A stretch of 64,000 nucleotides of DNA from Streptomyces sp. NBC_00670 (GCF_036226765.1 NZ_CP109017.1:3361501-3425500); one strand, 5' to 3'; shown: positions 34,646-43,690, counted from the first letter of the stretch. Numbers and translations are program-made. The notes: generated by a model from the sequence alone, not told the origin.

Positions 34646-36008
34646 GGTGGGAGCGTACGCGACGGGCGTCGGCGGCGGCCGTACGCATCGGGCGCCGGTG
34701 GTCGTGGACGGCTCCCGTGTAGACCTCGGCGGTGGCGGCGGCGGCCGCGTCCCAGCCGAAGCGGCGGGCGTGCCGGGCGGCGGCCTCGCCCATGGTGTCG
34801 GTCAGGGCCGGGGTGTCGGCGAAATCGCGCAGCACGCGCGCGTAGGCGGCGGGATCGTGGCCGTCGACCAGGAAGCCGGTACATCGGTCCCGCACGGCCA
34901 CGGGCAGTCCCCCGACGGCGGCGGCGAGCACCGGCGTGCCGGCCGCCTGCGCCTCTATGGCGACGAGTCCGAACGACTCGCTGTAGGAGGGCATCACCAG
35001 GACGGAGGCGGCCCGGAACCAGTCGGCCAGCTGCTCCTGCCCGACGGGTGGCCGGAACCGTACGACATCGGCGATGCCGAGCCGGGCGGCGAGTTTCTGC
35101 AACCCCTCGGGCTTCGCCAGGCCGCTGCCGCTGGGACCGCCCACTATGGGGACGACGATGCGGGAGCGCAGCTCGGGGCGCTGGTCGAGAAGGACGGCGA
35201 CCGCGCGCAGGAGTATGTCGGGGGCCTTGAGGGGCTGGATGCGGCCCGCGAAGAGGGGCACGAGCGCGTCCTGGGGCAGGCCGAGCCGGGCCCGGGCGGC
35301 GGCGCGGCCGTCCGCGGGGCGGAAGCGCTCCAGGTTGACGCCGGGGTGGACGACGGCGACCCGCGCGGGGTCGGCGTCGTAGTGGCGGACGAGTTCGCCG
35401 GCCTCCTCGTCGGTGTTGGCGATGAGGCGGTCGGCGGCGCGTACGACCTGGGTCTCGCCGATGACGCGGGCGGCGGGTTCGGGGGTGTCGCCGGCGGCGA
35501 GGCTGGCGTTCTTGACCTTGGCCATGGTGTGCATGGCGTGCACGAGGGGGACGCCCCAGCGCTGGGCGGCGAGCCAGCCGACGTGGCCGGAGAGCCAGTA
35601 GTGCGAGTGGACGAGGTCGTAGTGGCCGGGGCGGTGGCCGGCCCACGCCTGCATCACGCCGTGCGTGAAGGCGCAGAGCTGGGCGGGGAGGTCCTCCTTG
35701 GCGAGGCCCTCGTAGGGGCCGGCGTCGATGTGCCGGACGAGGACGCCGGGGCACAGTTCGACGCTGGGGGCCACGGAGGCGGTCGTGGAGCGGGTGAAGA
35801 TCTCGACCTGGATGTTGAGGTCGGCGAGGCGCTGGGCCAGCTCCACGATGTAGACGTTCATGCCGCCGGCGTCGCCCGTGCCGGGCTGGTGCAGGGGGGA
35901 GGTGTGCACGGAGAGCATGGCCACGCGGCGGGGGCGGCGGGACATGCGCAGGCGCGGGGAGGGAGTGGCTGCCGATCGACGCCCGAGCCTGCTGATGTAC
36001 TGGCTCAC
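34638..36008 (-). CDS. mshA: D-inositol-3-phosphate glycosyltransferase (mycothiol biosynthesis)
   Basis: MshA transfers GlcNAc from UDP-GlcNAc to inositol-3-phosphate, the first step to mycothiol. The GT4/GT-B features are intact: [22 protein letters not shown] near residue 45, the donor site [16 protein letters not shown], and the E-x7-E motif in [29 protein letters not shown] (about residues 355-383). The 456-residue length and GTG start at 36008 match actinobacterial relatives, with a 25-residue basic N-terminal tail. It is coupled to the YbjN gene. Substrate GlcNAc links it to the nag genes at the left edge. Confidence 0.94.
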   Translation of the reverse strand: MSQYISRLGRRSAATPSPRLRMSRRPRRVAMLSVHTSPLHQPGTGDAGGMNVYIVELAQRLADLNIQVEIFTRSTTASVAPSVELCPGVLVRHIDAGPYEGLAKEDLPAQLCAFTHGVMQAWAGHRPGHYDLVHSHYWLSGHVGWLAAQRWGVPLVHAMHTMAKVKNASLAAGDTPEPAARVIGETQVVRAADRLIANTDEEAGELVRHYDADPARVAVVHPGVNLERFRPADGRAAARARLGLPQDALVPLFAGRIQPLKAPDILLRAVAVLLDQRPELRSRIVVPIVGGPSGSGLAKPEGLQKLAARLGIADVVRFRPPVGQEQLADWFRAASVLVMPSYSESFGLVAIEAQAAGTPVLAAAVGGLPVAVRDRCTGFLVDGHDPAAYARVLRDFADTPALTDTMGEAAARHARRFGWDAAAAATAEVYTGAVHDHRRPMRTAAADARRVRSHHG

Positions 36009-36267
36009 GGTGGCGAATCCTCCTTGCGGCGGGCGGGTGGCGGGCGTGCGCGGGGTGCGGGCGGTTCGTGGCGCCGTGGTGGGTGGGCGCGGGGACCCCT
36101 CCGACTAGGGCGAACGCCGGAGCGTTCCGCTCCATTTCCGGTGGATGGATCTTTGCCGAATCATTACCGGGGTTCGCTCAACCGTTCGAGGTGGAGTGGG
36201 TGCGGGGCGGTGTTCTCCGGGTCTTCCGCCTGCGGGTACCCGGTGGGGGCGGGGGTGCACGTGGGTG

Positions 36268-36303
36268 GGGATGCCGGGGACGGGACTCCGTCCCCGGCAT
36301 CCC
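36268..36303. other. Strong hairpin between divergent mshA and methyltransferase genes
   Basis: Perfect 16-bp arms (GGGATGCCGGGGACGG) flank a GACT loop. It is not downstream of either flanking gene, since both point away from it. Confidence 0.7.
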
Positions 36304-36355
36304 GCCTACGCGGCGGAGCCGCATGTTGACGCAGCCCCGCGCCCCTTTCGCCGAC
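36292..36355. repeat. Dispersed GC-rich repeat, copy 4 (short)
   Basis: Contains GCGGCGGAGCCGC and GCAGCCCCGCGCCCCTTTCG, the core blocks of the family seen at 15.9, 21.5, 25.6 and 55 kb. Confidence 0.6.
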
Positions 36356-36364
36356 GTCGCAGAG

Positions 36365-36373
36365 TTATCCACA
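36365..36373 (+). promoter_or_regulatory. Isolated DnaA-box-like 9-mer
   Basis: TTATCCACA matches the E. coli DnaA box exactly; Streptomyces prefers TTGTCCACA. It lies 43 bp before the methyltransferase start. A single copy could arise by chance. Confidence 0.3.
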
Positions 36374-36415
36374 GGCTCGGACGGCAGTTGCCGCTCGCGC
36401 CCTACTCTCGTACGC

Positions 36416-37261
36416 ATGACAACCCGCGCAGCGTCCCGCCCCGTGGGTACGGCGACTCGCGGGACCACGAACCCCAACCGGCTCCGCCGGATGGACCGGT
36501 GGATCGCGGCGACCCACGGCGCCGAGCTCCGCCGCTCCCCCGCCCCCCTCGCCGTCGACCTCGGCTACGGCGCGGCCCCCTGGACCGCCGTCGAGCTGCT
36601 GCGGCGGCTCCGTTCCGCCGCTCCCGGCACCCGCGTCACCGGCGTCGAGATCGAGCCCGCCCGCGTCGCCGCCGCACAGCCCTACGCACGGGACGGACTC
36701 GAGTTCCGGCACGGCGGCTTCGAGGTGCCGGTTCCCGGGCGGCCCGTGCTGATCCGCGCCGCGAACGTGTTGCGGCAGTACGACGAGGAGGGGGTCGCCG
36801 CGGTCTGGCGGCGGCTGTGCGCCCGGCTGGCCCCCGCCGACCGGGCAACCGGCTCCCGCGGCGGACTGCTCGTCGAGGGCACGTGCGACGAGATCGGCCG
36901 GCGGCACGTCTGGGTCGCCCTCGGCCCCGAGGGCCCCCGCACCGTCACCTTCGCGGCCCGGCTCGCTTCCCTGGAGCGGCCGTCCGACCTCGCGGAACGG
37001 CTGCCGAAGGCGCTCATCCACCGCAATGTCCCGGGCGAGCCGGTGCACGCGTTCCTGCGCGACTTCGACCGCGCCTGGGCCTCCGCCGCGCCCTACGCCT
37101 CGTACGGGGTGCGCCAGCGATGGATACGCACGGTCCGCGCGCTGACCGCGGACTGGCCGGTGACGGACGGCGCCGGGCGCTGGCGCCAGGGCGAAGTCAC
37201 CGTCGCCTGGCCCGCGTTGGCGCCCCGTGACTGGACGGCGGCACCGATACCCGCCGGCTAG
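36416..37261 (+). CDS. Class I SAM-dependent methyltransferase-like protein
   Basis: The 281-residue protein has a Rossmann methyltransferase core. Motif I is LAVDLGYGAAPWTAVELLRRL (about residues 43-63), the acidic strand-2 end is VTGVEIEPARV, and PVLIRAANVLRQYDEEGVAAVWRRLCARLAP resembles motif III-IV. No substrate-specific domain is visible and the target is unknown. The ATG at 36416 (MTTRAASRPVG) is chosen by codon bias; the frame is open upstream but contains repeat DNA. It lies beside mshA in many streptomycetes, without a known functional link. Confidence 0.78.
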   Translation: MTTRAASRPVGTATRGTTNPNRLRRMDRWIAATHGAELRRSPAPLAVDLGYGAAPWTAVELLRRLRSAAPGTRVTGVEIEPARVAAAQPYARDGLEFRHGGFEVPVPGRPVLIRAANVLRQYDEEGVAAVWRRLCARLAPADRATGSRGGLLVEGTCDEIGRRHVWVALGPEGPRTVTFAARLASLERPSDLAERLPKALIHRNVPGEPVHAFLRDFDRAWASAAPYASYGVRQRWIRTVRALTADWPVTDGAGRWRQGEVTVAWPALAPRDWTAAPIPAG

Positions 37262-37494
37262 CCGGCCCGGCGGCGGGTGCGGAGGGCGTGCGGAGCACAC
37301 GGCCCGCATCCGCCGGGGAACGATCTCCGCGCGTCGTTCGTCACAGTCGCCGGGAGAACGTTGTCACGGACGCGGCAAGGGGGAGGAAGCCCCCGGTACG
37401 GCACGCACCCTGTCGTTCCGGGCCCTGACATGGCACGATCCCCCAGGCGTCCGAAAGTTACTGACGGGAAACTCAGTTATTTGGGGGACGGAGT

Positions 37495-38694
37495 ATGGGA
37501 TCCGGAAAGCGGAGCCTGACCACGGCGGCCATCGCCCTGGTCTGCGCGGTCACCGTGCTGAGCGCACCGGGCACGGCGTTCGCGAGCGCTTCGGCGCCGA
37601 AGCCCACACCGGCACCGTCCTCCGGGACGGCCGCCTCCGGCGGCGCGGCGGACGGGGGCTCGACGGGCGACGGGTCGGCAAAGGACTCGGCCGACGGCGG
37701 CTCCACGGACGGCAGTTCGGCCGGCGCCCCGCCCACCACGGCCGACGACGCGGAGACCGACGCCCGGCTGGAAGCCGTCCGCGAGAAGCTGGACAAGCTG
37801 TACCACGAGGCCGCTGTCGCCACGGACGCCTACAACGCGGCCGAGGAGAAGGCCGAGAGCCAGTCCGCCCGCATCGCCGAACTGAACCGTCAGATCGAGG
37901 CGGCCAAGGCGAAACTGTCCGAACTGCAGGACCGCGCGGGCGCCGCCGCCCGCGCCCAGTACCGCGGCGGAACCCTGCCGCCGGAGATGCAGCTCTGGCT
38001 GAGCGAGGACCCGCAGGAGTTCCTCGAGGGCGCCCAGCTCGTCCGCCAGGGCCAGCAGGCGACGGTCGGGCTGATCGACGAGCTGAAGCAGACCAAGTCG
38101 GAGCTGGGCAAGCTCTCCCGCGACGCCTCCGCCCGCTACAAGAAGCTGGAGGCCAACCGCAAGACCAAGGCGGCGGCGAAGAAGCGGGTGAAGAAGCGGA
38201 TCGCCTCCGCCGAGAAGCTTCAGGGCGAGCTGGAGGAGAAGGAGAAGGAGCGGCTGGCCAAGCTGGAGGAGGAGGCCGCGCAGCAGGCGCAGACCGCCTG
38301 GCTCGACTCCGGCGTGCTGAAGGACCTCGACACCAAGGCGTCCGCGGCGGGCCGCAAGGCGGTGACGTACGCGACGGACCAGATCGGCAAGCCGTACGTG
38401 TGGGGCGCCGAGGGCCCGGACTCGTACGACTGCTCGGGGCTGACGTCCCAGGCCTGGCTCGCCGCCGGGCACGCGATCCCGCGCACCTCGCAGGAGCAGT
38501 GGAAGCAACTGCCGCACGTCGCGCTCGGGGACATGCGCCCCGGTGACCTGATCATCTACTTCGACGACGCGAGCCATGTGGCGATGTACCTCGGCGACGG
38601 CAAGATCGTCCACGCCCCGCGGCCCGGCCGCACGGTGACGATCACGGGCGCGGGCACCATGCCGATACTCGGGGTGGTGCGCCCGGACGCGTGA
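37495..38694 (+). CDS. Secreted NlpC/P60 peptidoglycan hydrolase
   Basis: The 399-residue protein has a Sec signal (RSLTTAAIALVCAVTVLSAPGTAFASA, cleavage near residue 32) and a Ser/Gly/Asp-rich linker. A long coiled coil (about 85-250) carries heptads and Lys-rich stretches (KLEEKEKERLAKLEEEA in form). The C-terminal NlpC/P60 domain has the catalytic Cys in DSYDCSGLTSQAWLAAGH, a His in DASHVAMYLGDG and a third polar residue in VHAPRPG. It would cleave D-Glu to diamino acid bonds in stem peptides. The coiled coil resembles the RipA/CwlO type that autoinhibits or binds FtsEX. Confidence 0.92.
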   Translation: MGSGKRSLTTAAIALVCAVTVLSAPGTAFASASAPKPTPAPSSGTAASGGAADGGSTGDGSAKDSADGGSTDGSSAGAPPTTADDAETDARLEAVREKLDKLYHEAAVATDAYNAAEEKAESQSARIAELNRQIEAAKAKLSELQDRAGAAARAQYRGGTLPPEMQLWLSEDPQEFLEGAQLVRQGQQATVGLIDELKQTKSELGKLSRDASARYKKLEANRKTKAAAKKRVKKRIASAEKLQGELEEKEKERLAKLEEEAAQQAQTAWLDSGVLKDLDTKASAAGRKAVTYATDQIGKPYVWGAEGPDSYDCSGLTSQAWLAAGHAIPRTSQEQWKQLPHVALGDMRPGDLIIYFDDASHVAMYLGDGKIVHAPRPGRTVTITGAGTMPILGVVRPDA

Positions 38695-38929
38695 GGCGCG
38701 CCACCTCCGGCGTCCGGTGGGCCGTCGGCGCACGTGACGTTCGTCATTCCGCACCCCGCCCCCGGGCGTCCAAGTGCGCCGTGTATCGCGGCATATGACG
38801 GTGGCGTCCGGCCGGGCGTGGTTCGGAACACCATTCCGCTGCGGGCGCGGCTGACGCTATGGTCCCCGTCGGTGGGTCGAGATCCCTCGCTCCACCGTGC
38901 CCTCGGGGGGAGGGAAGGAACCCAAGACG

Positions 38930-40402
38930 ATGTCCGTACCCGTACCGCGGCAGAGAGCGATCCCGGCCGCGGAGAGTGGTCAGGCGCAGGCCGCGCCCCA
39001 GGCCGGCGGCCCGGCCGCGGAGGCGGACCGCGAACCGTCCACCGGAGGCGGCCGCGGCCCGGTCTCCGCTGACGCGCCGGCCGACGGCACCGCCATGCCC
39101 CACGGCAGCGGCACGCCCGACGACCGCTCCGCCGGGCCCGGCAGGTCCGCCTCGCCCCACGGCGCCGGCGTGCCCGACGGCCTCGCCGTGCCCGTGGCGC
39201 CGGCCCCGGCCGACGCCGCGCCCGCCAACCTCACCCTGCTGGTGATCGAGGACGACCCGGCGGGTTCGCCGATCGTGCCCGAGATGCTCGACTCGGCGGG
39301 CCGCCCCATCCGGCTGCGCACCGCCCGCAACCTCACCGAGGCGGGGCGGCTGCTCACCGACGACGTCCACTGCATCCTGCTCGACCTCGCGCTGCCCGCG
39401 CCCGGCCGGAGCGCCGGTGACGGCGGCGAGGACGAGCTGGCCGTGCTGCGCCACGTGCTGGAGCTCGCGCCCCGGCACGCCGTCCTGGCGCTCACCGCCT
39501 CCGGCGACGCCGAGCGCGGCGCCGAGGCGGTGCGCGTCGGCGCGCAGGACTACCTGCTCCGCGACGAGCTGGACGGCAGGCTGCTGAGCCGGGCGATCCG
39601 GTACGCGGTGGAGCGCAAGCGGTCGGACACCGCCGAGCGGCGGCTGACCGAGTCGAAGCTGCGCGCGCAGGAGAACGCCCGGCTGGAGCGCGGGCTGCTG
39701 CCGACCCCGCTGCTCGAGGGCTCCTCGCTGCGGTTCGCCGCCCGCTACCGCCCCGGCCGCTCGCGCGCGCTGCTCGGCGGGGACTTCTACGACACCGTCC
39801 GCACCCCGGACGGCACCGTGCACGCGATGATCGGCGACGTCTGCGGGCACGGCCCCGACGAGGCGGCGCTCGGCGTGGAGCTGCGCATCGCCTGGCGGGC
39901 GCTGACGCTGGCCGGGCTCTGCGGGGACCAGCTGCTCTCCACCCTCCAGCAGGTGCTGGAGCACGAGCGGGACAACGACGAGATCTTCGCGACGCTGTGC
40001 ACGGTGGACATCGCGCCGGACGGCCGCCGCGCGGGCCTGTGCCTGGCCGGTCACCCGGCCCCGCTGATCGCCCGCCCCGGCCGTACGCCCGAGCTGCTGC
40101 CGTACGACAACAACGGCCCCGCGCTCGGCCTGCTGCCGCGGGCCCGCTGGCCGCGGACGCAGGTGGAGCTGGGGGCCGAGTGGAACCTGATGCTGTACAC
40201 CGACGGCCTCATAGAGGGCCACGTCGGCGACACGGGGGAACGGCTCGGCCAGGAGGGGATGCTGGCGCTGGTCCGCCACCGGCTGGACCAGGGGCTGAGC
40301 GGCGAGGAGCTGCTGCGCACGACGGTCGACGAGGTCCGCGACCTCAACGGCGGCGAGCTGACGGACGACGTGGCCGTCGTCCTGCTGAACCGCACGTCGT
40401 AA
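38930..40402 (+). CDS. Receiver-PP2C (SpoIIE-type) serine phosphatase
   Basis: The 490-residue protein starts with a Pro/Ala/Gly-rich tail (about 100 residues). A response-regulator receiver domain (about 100-225) follows, with the acidic pocket EDD, phospho-acceptor Asp in CILLDLALP and a Thr/Ser in ALTASGD. The conserved Lys position reads Arg (DYLLRDEL). A short coiled coil leads to a PP2C/SpoIIE domain with the metal Asp residues in LLGGDFYDT, MIGDVCGHGPDEA, LYTDGLIEG and LTDDVAVVLL. It probably dephosphorylates an anti-anti-sigma factor. ATG 38930 has GGAAGGAA upstream; a GTG at 38897 is a less likely start. Confidence 0.9.
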   Translation: MSVPVPRQRAIPAAESGQAQAAPQAGGPAAEADREPSTGGGRGPVSADAPADGTAMPHGSGTPDDRSAGPGRSASPHGAGVPDGLAVPVAPAPADAAPANLTLLVIEDDPAGSPIVPEMLDSAGRPIRLRTARNLTEAGRLLTDDVHCILLDLALPAPGRSAGDGGEDELAVLRHVLELAPRHAVLALTASGDAERGAEAVRVGAQDYLLRDELDGRLLSRAIRYAVERKRSDTAERRLTESKLRAQENARLERGLLPTPLLEGSSLRFAARYRPGRSRALLGGDFYDTVRTPDGTVHAMIGDVCGHGPDEAALGVELRIAWRALTLAGLCGDQLLSTLQQVLEHERDNDEIFATLCTVDIAPDGRRAGLCLAGHPAPLIARPGRTPELLPYDNNGPALGLLPRARWPRTQVELGAEWNLMLYTDGLIEGHVGDTGERLGQEGMLALVRHRLDQGLSGEELLRTTVDEVRDLNGGELTDDVAVVLLNRTS

Positions 40403-40574
40403 CGCCGCCGCACGGCCTCGCCGGACCGCATGCCGTAACGCCGTCGCCTCGCCCCGCCGAGCCGCAGCCCGTAACGCGGCGGCGTACCGCGGGCGGCCCG
40501 CCGGTCACGTCGGCCGATCACGACCGGCCCGCCGGTCACCACGGCAGCCAGCCGACGCCGAGAGCCCCGTGGGC

Positions 40575-40919
40575 TCAGCGGCCGCCGTTCCAGGGCCCGT
40601 ACGGGCCGTCGCTGCTGCTGCCGCCGCTGCTCCGGCGGCCGAAGCCGCCACCCGAGACCCCGCGCAGGGCGGGGCGGACGTCCACGAAGAAGACGATCGT
40701 GGCGACGAGGCCGACGAGTTGCAGGAACAGCATGGGGATCAGCAGGTTCACCGCGACCGTCACCCCGAGGATGATCAGCCAGAAGCCCTTGGTCTTCTTG
40801 TCGGCGGCCCGGTAGGCGTCGTCGCGGAACAGCGCGGCCATGACCAGTGCCACCACGGCGAGCACCAGCATGGCGGTGTAGAGCAGCCACATCAGGCCAC
40901 CGAATGCCGTCATCAGCAT
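40575..40919 (-). CDS. DUF2516 family membrane protein
   Basis: The small protein has three hydrophobic helices: GGLMWLLYTAMLVLAVVALVMAALF, TKGFWLIILGVTVAVNLLIPMLF, LQLVGLVATIVFFVDVRPAL. A short Gly/Ser/Arg tail follows. These features match actinobacterial DUF2516. The function is unknown. Starts at 40931, 40919 and 40913 are all possible; I prefer the ATG at 40919 (114 residues) because GGTGGG lies 5 bases upstream. It lies downstream of the HBHA-like gene in the same direction after 124 bp, with which it probably forms one transcript. Confidence 0.78.
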   Translation of the reverse strand: MLMTAFGGLMWLLYTAMLVLAVVALVMAALFRDDAYRAADKKTKGFWLIILGVTVAVNLLIPMLFLQLVGLVATIVFFVDVRPALRGVSGGGFGRRSSGGSSSDGPYGPWNGGR

Positions 40920-41043
40920 GTTGCCCACCATCCGAGTCGAGTCGTCCGTCGGCCGACCGTGCGCCGGTACGGCCACCGTACCCGTACAACGGGCCGGGCA
41001 TTCCGGAAGTGCCCGGAGCGCCCGGCCCGTTCCCGTGCCGCGG

Positions 41044-41712
41044 TCACTTGGCCGGCGGCGTCGTCTTCCTGGCCGTCGTCGTCTTGCGGGCGGCCGGGGC
41101 CTTCTTCGCCGGGGTCGCCGGGGTGGCGGCCTTGCGGGCGGCGGGCTTCGGCGCGGTCGCGGCCGGCTTGTCGTCCTCGATCCGGACCGGCTCGGCGGGC
41201 TTCACGGGCCGCACCGGGCGGGGCTTGGCCTGGCTCTTCGGCGTGGGCGCGGGAGCGGTATCGGGCTCGACGGCGATCGCGAGGTCGTTGATCTCCTCGG
41301 CGGCGTCGCCGCGCCAGGTGCGCACGGCCTGCTCGCCCTGCTCGGCCACCTTCTCGTAGGCCTCACGGGCCCGGACGGCGTACTCGGCGGCGACGCCGAC
41401 CCCGCGCAGGGCGAGATCCTGGGCGGACTCGCCGAGCTTCTTCAGGTCGGTGTCGAGGGAGCCGATGAAGCCGTTGACCCGGGCCTGGAAGGTCTCCTGC
41501 GCCTCCTTGGCGCGGGCGGTGGCCTTCTCCTGCACGGCCTTGGGGTCGGTGTTGCGCACGGCCTCGATCCGGGCCGGGGCCTCGTTGCGCAGCTGCTCGA
41601 CCAGGCCGGGCACCCGGAGCGCCTGCTTCCAGGCGAGGTCGGCGGTGCCGGCGGCGAAGTAGAGCGGCTTGGGGTCGCTGAGGGTCTTGCGCAGGTCGTC
41701 GGTGATGGCCAT
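41044..41712 (-). CDS. Heparin-binding hemagglutinin (HBHA)-like coiled-coil protein
   Basis: The 222-residue protein begins with a short region (MAITDDLRKTLSDPKPLYFAAGTADLAWKQALRVPGLVEQL) and a long helical coiled coil (about 50-150). The C-terminal 75 residues are rich in Lys, Ala and Pro (KPAARKAATPATPAKKAPAARK), like the heparin-binding tail of mycobacterial HBHA. In mycobacteria HBHA is surface-exposed or lipid-droplet-associated; in Streptomyces a role in nucleoid, membrane or aggregate binding is possible. There is no signal peptide. The XRE regulator lies just upstream in the same direction. Confidence 0.82.
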   Translation of the reverse strand: MAITDDLRKTLSDPKPLYFAAGTADLAWKQALRVPGLVEQLRNEAPARIEAVRNTDPKAVQEKATARAKEAQETFQARVNGFIGSLDTDLKKLGESAQDLALRGVGVAAEYAVRAREAYEKVAEQGEQAVRTWRGDAAEEINDLAIAVEPDTAPAPTPKSQAKPRPVRPVKPAEPVRIEDDKPAATAPKPAARKAATPATPAKKAPAARKTTTARKTTPPAK

Positions 41713-41845
41713 GACGATGGTCCTCCCGGATTGCTTTCTGCTGAGGGTGTGTGGTGCTGGGGGGTGTACTGCTGGGGTTTGCGGTGACCGCGGCGCCCGG
41801 TCGGCTGCCGGGCCCGACGGCCGCGACCGGTGCCGTGGCCGGTGG

Positions 41846-42376
41846 TCAGCCGGCCGTACGACGCGGTCCGGCATCATCGCCGCCGACCGCACGCGGACCG
41901 CTCACGGTGCCGCCGTCCGGGGCGGCCGTGGCGTCGGACAGAAGGGGCGCATCGGGCGCACCCTTTGTACCGTCCACCACCACGCCGACGGTCCCCGCCG
42001 CGCCGCTCGCGATCCCGTCTCCGTCCCCGTGTCCGTTCTCCTTGCGGAACGACTCGTAGATCTGGAGCAGCACCTGCTTCTGGCGCTCCGTGAGCGTGGG
42101 GTCGGCGAGCAGCACGGCCCGGGTCTCGACCTCGACCCGGTCCCGTTCGGCGTCGAGGATCCCGGCCCGCACGTACAGCGTCTCGGCGGAGATCCGCAGC
42201 GCCTTGGCGACCTGCTGCAACACCTCCGCGCTCGGTCTGCGCAGCCCGCGCTCGATCTGGCTCAGATACGGATTGGACACGCCGGCGGCGTCGGCGAGCT
42301 GGCGGAGCGACAGCTGCGCGTTCCGCCGCTGCTCCCGCAGGTACTCACCGAGATTGCCGACATTGAGCGATGCCAT
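41846..42376 (-). CDS. XRE-family transcriptional regulator
   Basis: The 176-residue protein has a helix-turn-helix domain (NLGEYLREQRRNAQLSLRQLADAAGVSNPYLSQIERGLRRPSAEVLQQVAKAL, about residues 6-59). A helical linker with LTERQKQVLLQIYESFRKEN follows, and a disordered Gly/Asp tail ends the protein. The same protein lies beside HBHA-like genes in other actinobacteria, so control of that operon is probable. The ATG at 42376 (MASLNVGNLGEYL) is favoured over an upstream ATG at 42394 because relatives begin there. Confidence 0.88.
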   Translation of the reverse strand: MASLNVGNLGEYLREQRRNAQLSLRQLADAAGVSNPYLSQIERGLRRPSAEVLQQVAKALRISAETLYVRAGILDAERDRVEVETRAVLLADPTLTERQKQVLLQIYESFRKENGHGDGDGIASGAAGTVGVVVDGTKGAPDAPLLSDATAAPDGGTVSGPRAVGGDDAGPRRTAG

Positions 42377-42535
42377 GCCTCCACCATGCCCCACCCTCGC
42401 TAACTATTGCAAGCAGCCGCTTGCAAAAGTGCGCCACGCCACCCCGGGGCGCCCGCCCGGCGTCACCTCGCCGGTATCGCTCCGTTCGACGACGCTCCGC
42501 TTGACGACACCCCGTTCGGCGACGCCCCGCAGGCG

Positions 42536-43426
42536 TCACTCCGCCCGCCCCGCCAGTTCCTCCGCCCGTGCGCCGATCAGGCGCCGTACCACCAGGGCCG
42601 AGCGCGACGGGCGGCTGTCGGTGCGCTGGACCAGGCCGACCTCCACCGGGTCGGCGTCCGCCAGCGGCAGCCACACCAGTCCGGGCAGGGACGTCAGCGC
42701 GTCGAACCGTGCGAGGAGGCCGACGCCGGCGCCCCGGGCGACCATCGTCTGGACCGTGCGCGCGGACATCGCCTCGACCGTCGCCTCCGCGTCGGGGAGG
42801 CGGGTGCGCAGCCGCTGGTGCAGCACGGTGCCGGGGCGCATGGTGACGATCGGCCACCGCCCGACGTCGTCCCAGGTCACCTCGTGCCGCCTGGCGAGCG
42901 GATGGTCGGGCCGCACGTGGACGCCGAGCGGCGCGGCGAGGAGCCGCCGCCGGGTGAGGCCGCCGGGCGGGGGCGTGTTGGGGGTGGTGACGACGGCGAG
43001 GTCCAGGTCGCCGGCGGCCACCGCGCGTTCGATGTCCGCCGAGGAGCCCTCGCGCACCGAGAACCGCAGCCCCGGGTGCTCGGTGAGCAGCCGCCCCACG
43101 ACCGGGGCGACCACCAGCTCCACGGTCACCGACCCCCCGCCGAGGTCCACCCGGCCCTGGTACGTGCCGTTCGAGGCGAGCGCCGCCTCGCGCACCGCGT
43201 CCTCGGCCGCCACGAGCCGGGTGAGCGGGCCGACGAGCGCCTCGCCCGCCGGCGTCGTCCGTACGCCCGTACGACTCCGGGTCAGCAGCACGGCGTCCAG
43301 TTCCTCCTCGAGCAGGGTGAGCTGCTGCCCGATGGTGGGCTGGCTGACGCCGCAGGCCTCCGCCGCCGCGCGCAGGGATCCCGTGCTCACGGCGGCGAGG
43401 AAGTACCGCGCCCGCTCGACTCGCAT
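42536..43426 (-). CDS. LysR-family transcriptional regulator
   Basis: The 296-residue protein has an N-terminal winged HTH (MRVERARYFLAAVSTGSLRAAAEACGVSQPTIGQQLTLLEEELDAVLLTRSRTGVRTTPAGEAL). A periplasmic-binding-like effector domain follows (GRVDLGGGSVTVELVVAPVVGRLLTEHPGLRFSVREGS... and IVTMRPGTVLHQRL). It should respond to a small carboxylate-type effector. It is divergent from a CoA-transferase and MatC-like transporter pair, its likely targets. A near-perfect inverted repeat lies 54 bp upstream of its ATG. The longer frame upstream of 43426 overlaps this operator and is rejected. Confidence 0.9.
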   Translation of the reverse strand: MRVERARYFLAAVSTGSLRAAAEACGVSQPTIGQQLTLLEEELDAVLLTRSRTGVRTTPAGEALVGPLTRLVAAEDAVREAALASNGTYQGRVDLGGGSVTVELVVAPVVGRLLTEHPGLRFSVREGSSADIERAVAAGDLDLAVVTTPNTPPPGGLTRRRLLAAPLGVHVRPDHPLARRHEVTWDDVGRWPIVTMRPGTVLHQRLRTRLPDAEATVEAMSARTVQTMVARGAGVGLLARFDALTSLPGLVWLPLADADPVEVGLVQRTDSRPSRSALVVRRLIGARAEELAGRAE

Positions 43427-43479
43427 CCGGCCACCATAGAGCCCTCGCGGCGAGCCCTCCGAGCCCTTCCGCAGGGCCC

Positions 43480-43502
43480 GGTGATAGCCGTTGGCTTTCA
43501 CC
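43480..43502. promoter_or_regulatory. Probable LysR operator
   Basis: Arms GGTGATAGCC and GGCTTTCACC (9 of 10 paired) are separated by GTT. The site lies between the divergent LysR and CoA-transferase genes, 54 bp from the LysR start, a usual place for a LysR recognition site. Confidence 0.65.
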
Positions 43503-43613
43503 GCCTCCAGCGAGCGGCGTCTTCCCGCGCGGCAGTCCCCGCGCCATCGTGACGCCAGTCCCCTCCGGCCGTGGCGCCCGCCACGCCCCCTCGTGACGCC
43601 CGCTCCGTCCCCT

Positions 43614-43629
43614 CGTGACACCCGTCACG
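43614..43629. promoter_or_regulatory. Crp-like palindrome upstream of the CoA-transferase gene
   Basis: CGTGACACCCGTCACG has perfect 6-bp arms and fits GTG-N6-GNCAC, the Streptomyces Crp form. It lies about 62 bp upstream of the CoA-transferase start. Adjacent direct repeats of CCGTCACGACTCGTCG begin at 43622 and 43644 (22-bp period). Confidence 0.5.
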
Positions 43630-43690
43630 ACTCGTCGCGGCGTCCGTCACGACTCGTCGTGGCCCCCGGTGCTCGTGAAAGGAAGATCCG

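Noticed and set aside
37262..37494. c-di-AMP (ydaO) riboswitch before the NlpC/P60 gene
   Set aside because: Such riboswitches often precede cell-wall hydrolases in actinobacteria, but the conserved ydaO motifs were not visible.
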